The position numbers and the translations under genes were made by a program. This document shows, one piece after another, positions 33,067 to 40,968 of a stretch of 64,000 bases of DNA (position 1 is its first letter; every line of letters starts with the position of its first letter). The notes under the pieces were generated by a model. The model worked only from the letters and a program-made list of their open reading frames with translations. It ran no database searches and was not told the DNA's origin. The DNA comes from Winogradskyella forsetii (lineage in GTDB: Bacteria > Bacteroidota > Bacteroidia > Flavobacteriales > Flavobacteriaceae), in the NCBI RefSeq assembly GCF_013394595.1, contig NZ_CP053348.1:186001-250000 (forward strand), in the 5' to 3' direction.

Positions 33067-33333
33067 ATGAATAAAAAGAATATTTTTATTACCATACTAA
33101 TTGGGTTTGCCATAGGTGTTTTTATCCTTCAACCTTTGGGGATAACAATTTTCACGTTTAGCAGCCAGAATTACGAAATCAATTGGTGGCAATATTTAAT
33201 AAATAATTTCATTGAAATTTTGAATATCAATGGGAATCAAATTTTTGAGAACATTCTGTTTGGACTATTAGGTGCCAGTGTTGCGCTGATGTATTATTTC
33301 GGTAACAGAGAAAAGGATATAGATAATAAGTAG
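33067..33333 (+). CDS. Membrane-only relative of the AlbA_2 protein
   Basis: The 88-residue protein has two membrane helices (about 6-30 and 62-78). Its sequence matches the N-terminal part of the protein at 25592: GFAIGVFILQPLGITIF versus GFAVGIIIIQPLGISLF, NWW at the same place, and ILFGLLGASVALMYY versus ILFGIMGSSLALMFY. The AlbA_2 domain is absent, with a short charged tail instead. It follows the second SpoIIAA-like gene by 24 bp. It may form mixed complexes with the longer protein. Confidence 0.75.
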   Translation: MNKKNIFITILIGFAIGVFILQPLGITIFTFSSQNYEINWWQYLINNFIEILNINGNQIFENILFGLLGASVALMYYFGNREKDIDNK

Positions 33334-33402
33334 CGGTAACTGGTTATGTGAAAGAGTGAAATTTTTTATTTAAAATAAATTAAGTGATAACTTAATTAAT
33401 AG

Positions 33403-33480
33403 CAGGCAGCTTTTATGATGCTTCTTAAAGCAAAATGATTAATAGCATTAAAAGCAAAAGTAGAAGCTGCTTTTTTTTTG
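33403..33480 (+). terminator. Terminator-like structure before the YceI-like gene
   Basis: GCAGCTT (about 33408-33414) can pair with AAGCTGC (about 33465-33471), and a T run follows to 33479. It lies about 75 bp after the stop of the previous gene and supports a start at or after 33495 for the next gene. The long loop lowers certainty. Confidence 0.45.
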
Positions 33481-33494
33481 TTATAAAATTAAAG

Positions 33495-34046
33495 ATGGAT
33501 ATTATGAATGTTAAACATTGTATTTTAATAATCTTGTTGGTTAGTTATTATAAAGTAAACGCCCAAAAAATTTATACAACTGAAGAAGGTCATATTATGA
33601 TGATGACTTTGGTTGATGATAAAGCCGTCAAGGCAGAAAGCCATAAATTGGCCTTATATCTTGATTATGATTCCAAAGTGGTTAACGGTGTACTCGACCT
33701 TAAGACTTTATCAACAGATAGTCCTAAAATCAATACCATTTTACAACAGCGGGAAAACCCTTTAATACTGCGGTTTACTGGCACAATTCCATCACAAGAT
33801 TTTTTATCAAAACGGCACGACCCTATCAACTTTAATTGGCTGATAGATGTTACTTATCAAGGGAAATCCTTTAAATCACAATTTAAAGCAACCATTACCC
33901 ATATAGAACAAGGAGTAAGTATGTCCTGCCTGATAAGTGCAACCGGACAATTATTGGTTTCAAATACTGGTTTGGATTCCTTAATAGAGGGTATCGATGA
34001 TACCATAGAGGTGCAGTTTGCCCAATTGGTGTTGAGATTGGAATGA
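33495..34046 (+). CDS. YceI-like secreted protein
   Basis: With the ATG at 33495 (or 33504) the protein has about 183 residues with a signal peptide (HCILIILLVSYYKVNAQK). The body is beta-rich and resembles the YceI lipid-binding fold in layout (AESHKLALYLDYDSKVVNGVLDLKTL; KINTILQQRENPLILRFTG). The classical YceI N-terminal motif is not clear, so the family call is moderate. It lies 33 bp before a CadA-type ATPase in the same direction. A periplasmic binding role is plausible. Confidence 0.55.
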   Translation: MDIMNVKHCILIILLVSYYKVNAQKIYTTEEGHIMMMTLVDDKAVKAESHKLALYLDYDSKVVNGVLDLKTLSTDSPKINTILQQRENPLILRFTGTIPSQDFLSKRHDPINFNWLIDVTYQGKSFKSQFKATITHIEQGVSMSCLISATGQLLVSNTGLDSLIEGIDDTIEVQFAQLVLRLE

Positions 34047-34079
34047 CTGTGAATTTAAATAAAATTATAATTGATATAA

Positions 34080-36044
34080 ATGAAAAAAAAGAAACTGAAT
34101 TTAAGAGATTTAAATAAAACTTCATCCGATAATCACAAGCGCAATGATGGCCACAACCATAGCAGTCCGGAAAGTATAGGGAAATTTAAAATTTATGTAC
34201 CAGCAATTTTCAGCTTTGTAATGCTCATTGCGGGCATTGCGTTTGATTATTTTGAAACCTTCCCCTATTTTTCGGGCTGGATACGTATCGTCTGGTATGC
34301 AGTCGCATACCTTCCAGTAGGTTTTCCTGTAATAAAGGAAGGTTGGAAAAGCATCAAAAATGGCGATTTTTTTACCGAGTTTTTATTGATGTCCATCGCA
34401 ACCATAGGTGCATTCGCCATTGGCGAATATCCCGAAGGTGTGGCAGTAATGTTGTTTTATGCTGTAGGCGAATTGTTCCAAAGTGCCGCCGTTAAAAGAG
34501 CCAAGAGAAGCATCAAGGCATTACTGGATGTAAGACCTAATGAAGCCTTGGTCTATAGGAACAACAATTATGTTTCTGTAAATCCCGAAACCGTTGCTAT
34601 TGGCGAAAAAGTGCAAGTCCGTGTGGGCGAAAAAATCCCTTTGGATGGTATTTTATTGTCCGAAAAAGGCTCGTTCAATACCGCAGCATTAACGGGCGAA
34701 AGCAAACCTGACACCATTGCAAAAGGAGAAAAAGTATTTGCAGGAAGCATCAATCTGGATGGCGTTATTGAAATTGAAACGACCAAAGAATTTAAGGATA
34801 GTTCCATTGCAAGAATTCTTGATATGGTGCAAAACGCCACCGCACGGAAATCAAAAACCGAATTGTTCATTAGAAAGTTCGCAAGAATCTATACACCAAT
34901 CGTTGTCTTTCTTGCGATTGGATTGACGTTTATACCCTACTTTTTTGTGGACGATTATGTCTTTAGCGATTGGTTGTATAGAGCCTTGATTTTCTTGGTT
35001 ATTTCCTGTCCTTGTGCATTGGTTATCTCTATTCCGTTGGGTTATTTCGGTGGATTGGGAGCAGCTTCAAAAAATGGAATTCTCTTTAAGGGAGCTTCCT
35101 TTTTGGACGAAATGACAAAGGTAACTACGGTTGTAATGGACAAAACCGGAACCGTGACCAAAGGGGTTTTTAAAATCAAAAATGTCGTTGTAAACAATGG
35201 GTCATTGAGCGAAGCCGAAATGATGAAATACCTAATGGCGATGGAAGAACAATCCACTCATCCCATTGCCAAGGCAATTATGGAATATAAAGCCGATGGC
35301 GAAGATTTTCAGGCAACAGAAGTAACCGAAGTCGCAGGAAAAGGATTAAAGGGAATGGTCAATGGCAAAACTGTTTTAGTTGGGAATAAACCATTGATGA
35401 TTTCAAATAATATCGAAGTTCCATCTGAAACCGACAACATTGTAGAATCCATTGTGATGGTTTCCATTGAAAGCAAATTTGCAGGCTATGTAATCATTGC
35501 AGACGAGTTAAAGGATGATGCACACGATGCCATTAAACAAATTCGGGAATCTGGTATTTCAAAAATCATAATGCTTTCGGGCGATAAGGATTCAATTACG
35601 CAACAAGTTGCCAAAGAAATGGGTGTAGATTGGGCAAAAGGCGGTTTGCTTCCAGAAGATAAATTGAAGGAAGTCGAAAAACTAATGTCCGAAAACGATA
35701 ACAAAGTTGCGTTCATTGGCGATGGCATAAACGATGCGCCAGTTTTGGCAGTAAGTGATGTAGGTATTGCAATGGGTGGTTTAGGTAGCGATGTCGCCAT
35801 TGAGACCGCAGATGTCATTATCCAAACAGACCAACCGAGCAAAATTGCAAAAGCTATTAAAATAGGTCGTTCAACCAGACGTATTGTATATCAAAATATT
35901 GCGCTTGCTTTTGGAGTAAAAGCTGTGGTTCTTGTTTTGGGAGCAGGCGGTCTGGCGACAATGTGGGAAGCTGTATTTGCGGATGTGGGAGTGGCTTTGT
36001 TGGCTATTTTAAACGCTGTAAGATTGCAGAAGATGAAATGGTAA
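34080..36044 (+). CDS. cadA: CadA/ZntA-type heavy-metal P1B ATPase
   Basis: The 654-residue zinc/cadmium/lead export ATPase has the metal-site motif C310-P311-C312 (SCPCALVIS), the phosphorylation site DKTGT at 354 and the hinge GDGINDAP near 547. TGES is in the actuator domain. It has no N-terminal HMA domain; instead a short His-rich tail (DNHKRNDGHNHSSPE, about 16-31) may collect metal. The lack of an HMA domain makes it shorter than E. coli ZntA. It is the second P1B pump of the island; this one has the P1B-2 CPC signature. Confidence 0.93.
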   Translation: MKKKKLNLRDLNKTSSDNHKRNDGHNHSSPESIGKFKIYVPAIFSFVMLIAGIAFDYFETFPYFSGWIRIVWYAVAYLPVGFPVIKEGWKSIKNGDFFTEFLLMSIATIGAFAIGEYPEGVAVMLFYAVGELFQSAAVKRAKRSIKALLDVRPNEALVYRNNNYVSVNPETVAIGEKVQVRVGEKIPLDGILLSEKGSFNTAALTGESKPDTIAKGEKVFAGSINLDGVIEIETTKEFKDSSIARILDMVQNATARKSKTELFIRKFARIYTPIVVFLAIGLTFIPYFFVDDYVFSDWLYRALIFLVISCPCALVISIPLGYFGGLGAASKNGILFKGASFLDEMTKVTTVVMDKTGTVTKGVFKIKNVVVNNGSLSEAEMMKYLMAMEEQSTHPIAKAIMEYKADGEDFQATEVTEVAGKGLKGMVNGKTVLVGNKPLMISNNIEVPSETDNIVESIVMVSIESKFAGYVIIADELKDDAHDAIKQIRESGISKIIMLSGDKDSITQQVAKEMGVDWAKGGLLPEDKLKEVEKLMSENDNKVAFIGDGINDAPVLAVSDVGIAMGGLGSDVAIETADVIIQTDQPSKIAKAIKIGRSTRRIVYQNIALAFGVKAVVLVLGAGGLATMWEAVFADVGVALLAILNAVRLQKMKW

Positions 36045-36056
36045 TAATCAAAAGCG

Positions 36057-36224
36057 ATGTATCAAGAACAGAAAAATAAAAGAAATAAGAAAGTTAATAA
36101 ATCATCGAATAACAAAATCACAAAAAAAGATAAGTTCAATGGGATTCTTGCAATAATCTTTGTGGTAATAACCGCATTCCTATTATACTATTTTGTGCTA
36201 AAAGGGAATATTCATAAGCATTGA
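36057..36224 (+). CDS. Tiny single-pass membrane protein A
   Basis: A 55-codon frame starting MYQEQKNKRNKKVNKSS, with a Lys/Arg/Asn-rich cytoplasmic tail, the motif ITKKDK, and one membrane helix (about 29-49). It starts 13 bp after the CadA stop. A very similar small protein follows at 36322. Tail plus helix layout resembles regulatory or accessory subunits of membrane pumps. No family is recognised. Confidence 0.6.
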   Translation: MYQEQKNKRNKKVNKSSNNKITKKDKFNGILAIIFVVITAFLLYYFVLKGNIHKH

Positions 36225-36321
36225 TTAACTACGAGAATATAATGTTCCAAGTGGTTTGTGGGATTACAGCAAATAAAGTTGAAGTGATTGGTTGGTTGGT
36301 TCATAGCAAAAATGATATTCT

Positions 36322-36495
36322 ATGTTAGAAAATAGACGAGATAGACGAAATAAAAAAAACAATAAAGTACCAGCTGTAAAAAATAGCATTACCAAAAAAG
36401 ATAAAATAATTTGGATTGGTATTCTAATCGTTGTTATCCTGTTAATCTGCTTTGTACTGTTCTTGCAGTTCCTAAAGTATTTTATATCTGTTTAA
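36322..36495 (+). CDS. Tiny single-pass membrane protein B (paralogue of A)
   Basis: A 57-codon frame, MLENRRDRRNKKNNKVPAV, again with a basic N-terminus, the shared ITKKDK motif and a terminal membrane helix (about 29-53). The common order of parts shows it is a diverged tandem duplicate of the 36057 protein. It is separated from it by 97 bp. Confidence 0.6.
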   Translation: MLENRRDRRNKKNNKVPAVKNSITKKDKIIWIGILIVVILLICFVLFLQFLKYFISV

Positions 36496-36659
36496 GTGAT
36501 TAATAAAAATTAAAGAAAATATTTAGCATAGCTATAAAATATGCAAGAGTTGTGAAGGATAAATTGACTGGTTTTAACTTTCCCAATTTAACGTTACTTA
36601 TAATTTTGAATGCAACGTTTTTGCAAAATATGAAACGGTAATAATGATACCGAAAATAA

Positions 36660-37511
36660 ATGACAACAAATTACGACGACATATTAAAAAAATTAGACTC
36701 TGAATTAAATGTTCTTGAAATAGAAGAAGAAGATATTTTAGTGAGAGCTGAAAAAGGGATTAAACTTGCAAAGCAAACCCTTAAGAAAGTTAGAAGTATC
36801 ATAGTTGACTATGAATTTAAAACCAAATCAGAGGAAATACATTTCTTTAAATGTACTAAACCGAAAATTTATAGCAAACTCATCTATTATGTAAAACTAT
36901 TTAATATTGAAGGTAAAAGACCGAGGGGAAGTAATAAATCTCAAGTAAAATATTTGAACAATTATATTGAAAAACTTCAAACTTATTTTAACGACAATCT
37001 CGATTTTTACCATTATTACCGTAGGGAAGCAACTGTATTTGATGAACAATATTTTTTGAGAGGCAAGGCAGATATTCGGTTATTCCCGGATTCATTTCAC
37101 TTTTTTGTAGATGAACAATTTGCAACAAGCCACGATAGTACCGTAGCCACAATTTTAGCCTACGACCTTTTGATTGTACACTTAAAACGGGAAATTAATA
37201 AATTGGAAAATAATGGAAATTATGCAAGTTTAAGATTGTTACAAAGTAAAACCAAAATTACCTGGACAGCCCACAAAATATATTTAATTGAACTGATATA
37301 CGCTTTGCACAGCACAGATGTCATAAATAATGGTACTGTTGACATTAAAGATATTGCCTATTTTGTTGAAAAAACGTTTAAAGTGGACTTGGGCGATTAT
37401 TACAGAGCTTTTCTGGAAATACGAATGCGTAAAAATGGTAGAACCAAATTTTTGGATATACTGAAAAAGCAGTTGACCAAAAGGATGGATGATACTGATA
37501 ACATAAAATAA
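36660..37511 (+). CDS. rteC: RteC-family protein
   Basis: The 283-residue protein matches the RteC domain: long helical N-terminus (KKLDSELNVLEIEEED), the FFKCTKPKIYSKLIYYVKLF block, the LDFYHYYR motif and the C-terminal winged-helix-like YALHSTDVINNGTVDIKDIAYFVE segment. In CTnDOT, RteC activates excision genes under RteA/RteB control. No RteA/RteB two-component genes are seen in this window. It has a terminator directly behind it. Confidence 0.9.
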   Translation: MTTNYDDILKKLDSELNVLEIEEEDILVRAEKGIKLAKQTLKKVRSIIVDYEFKTKSEEIHFFKCTKPKIYSKLIYYVKLFNIEGKRPRGSNKSQVKYLNNYIEKLQTYFNDNLDFYHYYRREATVFDEQYFLRGKADIRLFPDSFHFFVDEQFATSHDSTVATILAYDLLIVHLKREINKLENNGNYASLRLLQSKTKITWTAHKIYLIELIYALHSTDVINNGTVDIKDIAYFVEKTFKVDLGDYYRAFLEIRMRKNGRTKFLDILKKQLTKRMDDTDNIK

Positions 37512-37541
37512 AACACCCAAGATGCTTCAACTTGGGTGTTT
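37511..37541 (+). terminator. Terminator of rteC
   Basis: An 11-bp perfect stem AAACACCCAAG (37511-37521) with 37531-37541, loop of 9 nt, immediately at the rteC stop. It works for transcripts in either direction, as the flanking T/A runs are on both sides. Confidence 0.85.
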
Positions 37542-37786
37542 CTCGTTTTGAGGGAAAAATCATTTTTTTTGGTGGTTTTTAGATGTGGTATTTTTTGGGA
37601 AAGTACCAAAACCCTCTATTGTATTACATTGAAAATGAGAGAGAAAAAATACCCAAGTAGCCGCATCTTGTGAATAAAATCCATCAAACTATCTCAATTT
37701 TGTAGAACGAAAGTCAAATCAGGTCAGAGGCTATCAAATTACTTGACAGCGATGCGATAGTCTCTTACTATTAAAACCGTTCTATT

Positions 37787-38071
37787 ATGCCGACATCAAT
37801 AATTACTACAGACGACCTTCGGGAATTCAAAATGGAATTGCTCGATGACATCAAAAACCTTCTTTCCAAGCAAGCTACTGGAAAACTGAAGAAATATCTT
37901 AAATCTTCCGAGGTTATGGATTTACTACAAGTAAGTCCAGGAACACTTCAAAATCTGCGTATCAATGGTACGTTGCCCTACACAAAAGTTGGCGGAATCA
38001 TTTACTATGATGCAGAGGAAATCCAAAATGTGATGAACGCCAACCGCGTTCAACACAGCATAAATTCTTAA
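37787..38071 (+). CDS. Small HTH DNA-binding protein (excisionase/MerR-like)
   Basis: The 94-residue protein has an N-terminal helix and a HTH_17-type winged helix (about 43-92; SSEVMDLLQVSPGTLQNLRINGTLPYTKVGGIIYYDAEEI). Such proteins in Bacteroidota ICEs act as excision or replication accessory factors. It lies 3 bp before the initiator-like gene, so the two are coupled. Confidence 0.85.
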   Translation: MPTSIITTDDLREFKMELLDDIKNLLSKQATGKLKKYLKSSEVMDLLQVSPGTLQNLRINGTLPYTKVGGIIYYDAEEIQNVMNANRVQHSINS

Positions 38072-38074
38072 GCG

Positions 38075-38827
38075 ATGAACTATATAAAGCTACTCAATGC
38101 GGCTTTTTCAACGTTCTATTTTGATGACCGCCTCAATCCCACGCACATAACCCTGTATATGGCATTATTTCAAGAATGGAATAGTAGCCGATTTGCGGAC
38201 GAATTTTATGTGAACCGCAGAGATTTAATGAGGGCTGCCAAAATTGGTTCTAAATCAACCTATCACAGATGCGTTACGGATTTGGACTCTTGGAATTATC
38301 TATCATACTTCCCTTCCAACAATCCTTACAAAGGCAGTAAAATCAAGATGGCCATAATTGGGACAAGTGATGAGCCTGATGTGGGACGGTACAGTCCCAT
38401 ATTAGAACAACTTGCGGGACACTACCATCCCAGAAATGAACCAGTAGTGTACCAACACCATACCACAAATGGACAAGTAATGGACTCGCACCGTCCCGTG
38501 AGTGGACAAGCATTGGTATCTACTATAAACAATACCAAACAAGTAAACAATATAAAACAACCAAAGGGCAGGCAGGCCGTTTTTATTTTTTTTGAAGAAA
38601 AAGGTTTTGATGCTGATGAAGGAAAAAAATTCTTCGACCACTACGAATCGAACGATTGGAAAACAAGCGACGGAAAACCGATACGAGATTGGCAAGCTTT
38701 GGCTAAAAACTGGATGGACAGAACTGAATTATTCAATGAGGAAAACAAACCAAACACAAAGCAACCGTCCCATATTAAGGACAACTTGCGTACCACTAAA
38801 AACAAAGATTATGGACAACCCCTCTAA
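38075..38827 (+). CDS. Replication-initiator-like or transcriptional protein of the ICE
   Basis: The 250-residue protein starts MNYIKLLNAAFSTFYFDDRL, with a winged-helix-like first half (ALFQEWNSSRFADEFYVNRRDLMRAAKIGSKSTYHRCVTDL). The variable middle is Gln/His-rich, and the C-terminal part ends with a DWQALAKNWMDRTELF helix. The pattern recalls phage/ICE initiators that recruit a DnaC-type loader, and the ATPase gene overlaps its end by 17 bp. The exact family was not recognised; the role is inferred from layout and neighbour. Confidence 0.6.
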   Translation: MNYIKLLNAAFSTFYFDDRLNPTHITLYMALFQEWNSSRFADEFYVNRRDLMRAAKIGSKSTYHRCVTDLDSWNYLSYFPSNNPYKGSKIKMAIIGTSDEPDVGRYSPILEQLAGHYHPRNEPVVYQHHTTNGQVMDSHRPVSGQALVSTINNTKQVNNIKQPKGRQAVFIFFEEKGFDADEGKKFFDHYESNDWKTSDGKPIRDWQALAKNWMDRTELFNEENKPNTKQPSHIKDNLRTTKNKDYGQPL

Positions 38828-39473
38828 AATTACCGAAGGTGGCGTGGAATATTCGCTTGGAAAGTTTGATGGTAAAAGCGTGTTATACGATTTTGATAAA
38901 ATCCTGATTTATTTGGATGCAAAGGGAAAGTTGCTCTTTGGCAAACAATTTAGAATCTATGATGAGGACACGGTTATCATCCGCAAACTATGTCACTATT
39001 TCATCAAGGACAAAGAAAATTGCCTGAAAGATGATATCGACACTAACAAGGGTATTCTTCTATCCGGGCCTGTGGGATGTGGAAAGACCACTTTGATGAA
39101 ACTATTGCGATATATCGTGCCAATGCAACGACCTTATGAAATGATTCCGTGCAGGAATGTTGCTTTTAGCTTTAACCATCTAGGCTTTAAAACCATTGAG
39201 GATTATGGCAGCACCAAATTCTACTGCTTTGATGATTTAGGCATTGAACCTGCAGGACGATTCTATGGTAAAGATTTGAATGTGATGGGCGAAGTATTAC
39301 TTTCCCGATACGAACTTTACCTTGAGACCAAACACAAAGTCAAAACCCACGCTACTACAAACCTAAATGCTGAAGAACTGGAAGAACGGTATGGAAACCG
39401 TGTTCGTAGTAGAATGCGCGAACTGTTTAATTTGATTGCTTTTGATACAAAAGCTGGGGATAAGCGGAAGTAA
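38811..39473 (+). CDS. DnaC-like AAA+ helicase loader/IstB-type ATPase
   Basis: The 220-residue AAA+ ATPase has Walker A GPVGCGKTT at 86-94 and Walker B YCFDDLGIEP near 143-152. A sensor-1-like stretch (HATTNLNAEELEERYG) and an arginine-finger region (RVRSRMRELFN) follow. The start is the ATG at 38811, overlapping the preceding gene; longer starts lie within that gene in another frame. It should load helicase at the ICE origin together with the preceding protein. Confidence 0.82.
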   Translation: MDNPSKITEGGVEYSLGKFDGKSVLYDFDKILIYLDAKGKLLFGKQFRIYDEDTVIIRKLCHYFIKDKENCLKDDIDTNKGILLSGPVGCGKTTLMKLLRYIVPMQRPYEMIPCRNVAFSFNHLGFKTIEDYGSTKFYCFDDLGIEPAGRFYGKDLNVMGEVLLSRYELYLETKHKVKTHATTNLNAEELEERYGNRVRSRMRELFNLIAFDTKAGDKRK

Positions 39474-39537
39474 ATTTTAGAATACTATTTTTCAAATTGG
39501 CGCTTGTTTAATGGATGGTCATTTAAAACCTATTTAC

Positions 39538-39744
39538 TTAACAACAACTGTTGTTTTCTTGAATTGGTGGACAAGAAACTGTCCCATAACTGCAATAAAC
39601 ACAGCAATCCCCTTCATTTGGTTTTAGAACCGTTTTACAATTCTCACATTCGTAGAAAAACTGACAAGCTTTTGTTGGCATATCCTCTACTTTTTTATGT
39701 CCGCAGTTTGGGCAGGTAATTTCTGATTTTAATTGGACTTCCAT
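39538..39744 (-). CDS. GDCCVxC-domain small Cys-rich protein
   Basis: The 68-residue protein has two N-terminal Cys pairs (CPNCGHK and CENC), the family motif GDCCVYCSYGTVSCPPIQ, and ends in CC. GDCCVxC proteins are small, Cys-rich (sometimes seleno-) proteins found beside mercury or metal uptake genes and are thought to bind metal. Its start (ATG ending at 39744) coincides with the MerTP stop, so it is translationally coupled as the third gene of the mer-like unit. Confidence 0.82.
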   Translation of the reverse strand: MEVQLKSEITCPNCGHKKVEDMPTKACQFFYECENCKTVLKPNEGDCCVYCSYGTVSCPPIQENNSCC

Positions 39745-40349
39745 TAGTTTTCTTCTTTGTAGGTTACTTTATAGCCTGTAGAATTAATTGCTTTTTCTAT
39801 ATCCTCTTTAGTAGTTTTCGAATTATCGAATTCTACTTTTGCGTTAGCTTTTTCATAGGAAGCATTTACATTTACAATACCCTCTAATTCATTAACAGCG
39901 TGCGTAATGTGTTGTTCGCAAGAAGCACAAGTCATCCCTTTTACATCAAAATTTACCGTTTGAATATTGGATTGATTCACTATAACCACTTCTTTTTTAT
40001 TAACTGGATAAAAAATATGAGAGTAGTATGGAAAGCTTATTGAGATAGCCGCAAATAATGTAATTCCTATTAAAAACCCTTTAGTTTGAAACCACTTTGG
40101 CTTTGCATCTATTTCACAGCAATCATCTGCTTTTTTAGGTTTTAGATAATCATACCACGCATAACCAATTGCTATGATAGCGACACCAATTAAATAGGGT
40201 CTAAAAGGTTCCATCCAAGATAAAGCGGATGCACTCCCTCCAATTCCAGCAATTAATGCAATAACTGGTGGTATGCAACAAGATGACGCTGCTATTGCAG
40301 CAAACAAACCTGTATATGCTACATTTTTTGATGTTTTTTCTGTACTCAT
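39744..40349 (-). CDS. merTP: MerT-MerP fusion (mercuric-ion transport protein)
   Basis: The 201-residue membrane protein imports Hg(II) toward the cytoplasm. The MerT part has three to four helices with the Cys pair C24-C25 in the first helix (AASSCCIPPVI) and a second pair C77-C78. A C-terminal MerP/HMA domain has GMTCASC with C141/C144. MerTP fusions of this kind are known in Bacteroidota. No merA reductase lies in the window, so imported mercury would not be reduced by a local gene. It starts 10 bp after the regulator. Confidence 0.88.
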   Translation of the reverse strand: MSTEKTSKNVAYTGLFAAIAASSCCIPPVIALIAGIGGSASALSWMEPFRPYLIGVAIIAIGYAWYDYLKPKKADDCCEIDAKPKWFQTKGFLIGITLFAAISISFPYYSHIFYPVNKKEVVIVNQSNIQTVNFDVKGMTCASCEQHITHAVNELEGIVNVNASYEKANAKVEFDNSKTTKEDIEKAINSTGYKVTYKEEN

Positions 40350-40359
40350 AATTAAAAAT

Positions 40360-40731
40360 TTATGCTGTTTTTCTTTCTAATTTGATTGACTTAAATATAC
40401 TATTCAGAATATCCGTCTCATCCTCATTCAATGAATAGTATAAGGTTTGCCCTTCTCTCCTTGAGCTTATAATACCTGCATCTTTCATTTTTCGTATATG
40501 CTGAGAAACGGCAGGAACACTCATACCTAAAATATCAGCTAAATCACAAGGGCATAATTCTTTTTCCATATTTAAAAGAAATAGAACTTTTAAGCGCACT
40601 TCATTACCTGAAATAGATAGTAGTTTCGATATTTTGTCGAAACCATTAGCCATACCATCAATGGTAGTTCTACAGTTTAGTAATTGCTTATGGTCAGCCT
40701 CAGCTCTTGTACAGGATATTTCTAATTTCAT
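40360..40731 (-). CDS. ArsR-family metalloregulator of the mer-like unit
   Basis: The 123-residue winged-helix repressor has the alpha-3 metal motif ELCPCDL (C60/C62) plus N-terminal Cys C7 and C20, as in SmtB/CadC-type sensors for soft metals. It is the first gene of a three-gene minus-strand unit with MerTP and the GDCCVxC protein. An inverted repeat (40771-40790) overlaps its promoter -33 region, suggesting autorepression until the metal binds. Confidence 0.88.
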   Translation of the reverse strand: MKLEISCTRAEADHKQLLNCRTTIDGMANGFDKISKLLSISGNEVRLKVLFLLNMEKELCPCDLADILGMSVPAVSQHIRKMKDAGIISSRREGQTLYYSLNEDETDILNSIFKSIKLERKTA

Positions 40732-40749
40732 ATTAATGCTTTAGACGAG

Positions 40750-40790
40750 CAAAGGTAAAAGTAATTACTTATTTAAGCAAATACTTAAAT
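40750..40790 (-). promoter_or_regulatory. Promoter and operator of the mer-like unit
   Basis: On the minus strand, TTTG (40781-40778), a 20-nt spacer and TACCTTTG (40757-40750) match the Bacteroidota promoter. An inverted repeat ATTTAAG-N6-CTTAAAT (40771-40790) overlaps the -33 box, a typical place for an ArsR operator. Confidence 0.7.
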
Positions 40791-40862
40791 ATTAAATTAT
40801 ATTCTGCTCTAACTTTTAGTTGGTTGTCTTAAATAAGATAGCGGGTGTTATGCGGAAATAAT

Positions 40863-40961
40863 CTAATTTCTGAAAGACTTATATAAGAAAATCACTTCAG
40901 AAATAAATTGGATTACAATCGCTTTTAAACTCTTTGTTAATTCTAAAAATAGGTCTTTCAT
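40863..40961 (-). CDS. Possible 32-residue peptide downstream of the amidase
   Basis: A short frame starts 7 bp after the amidase stop: MKDLFLELTKSLKAIVIQF, then a hydrophobic stretch and a basic end. Close spacing suggests coupling and the helix looks amphipathic to membrane-like. It may be chance, since an imperfect inverted repeat (about 40860-40912) overlaps its 3' half. Confidence 0.3.
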   Translation of the reverse strand: MKDLFLELTKSLKAIVIQFISEVIFLYKSFRN

Positions 40962-40968
40962 AATAGTA

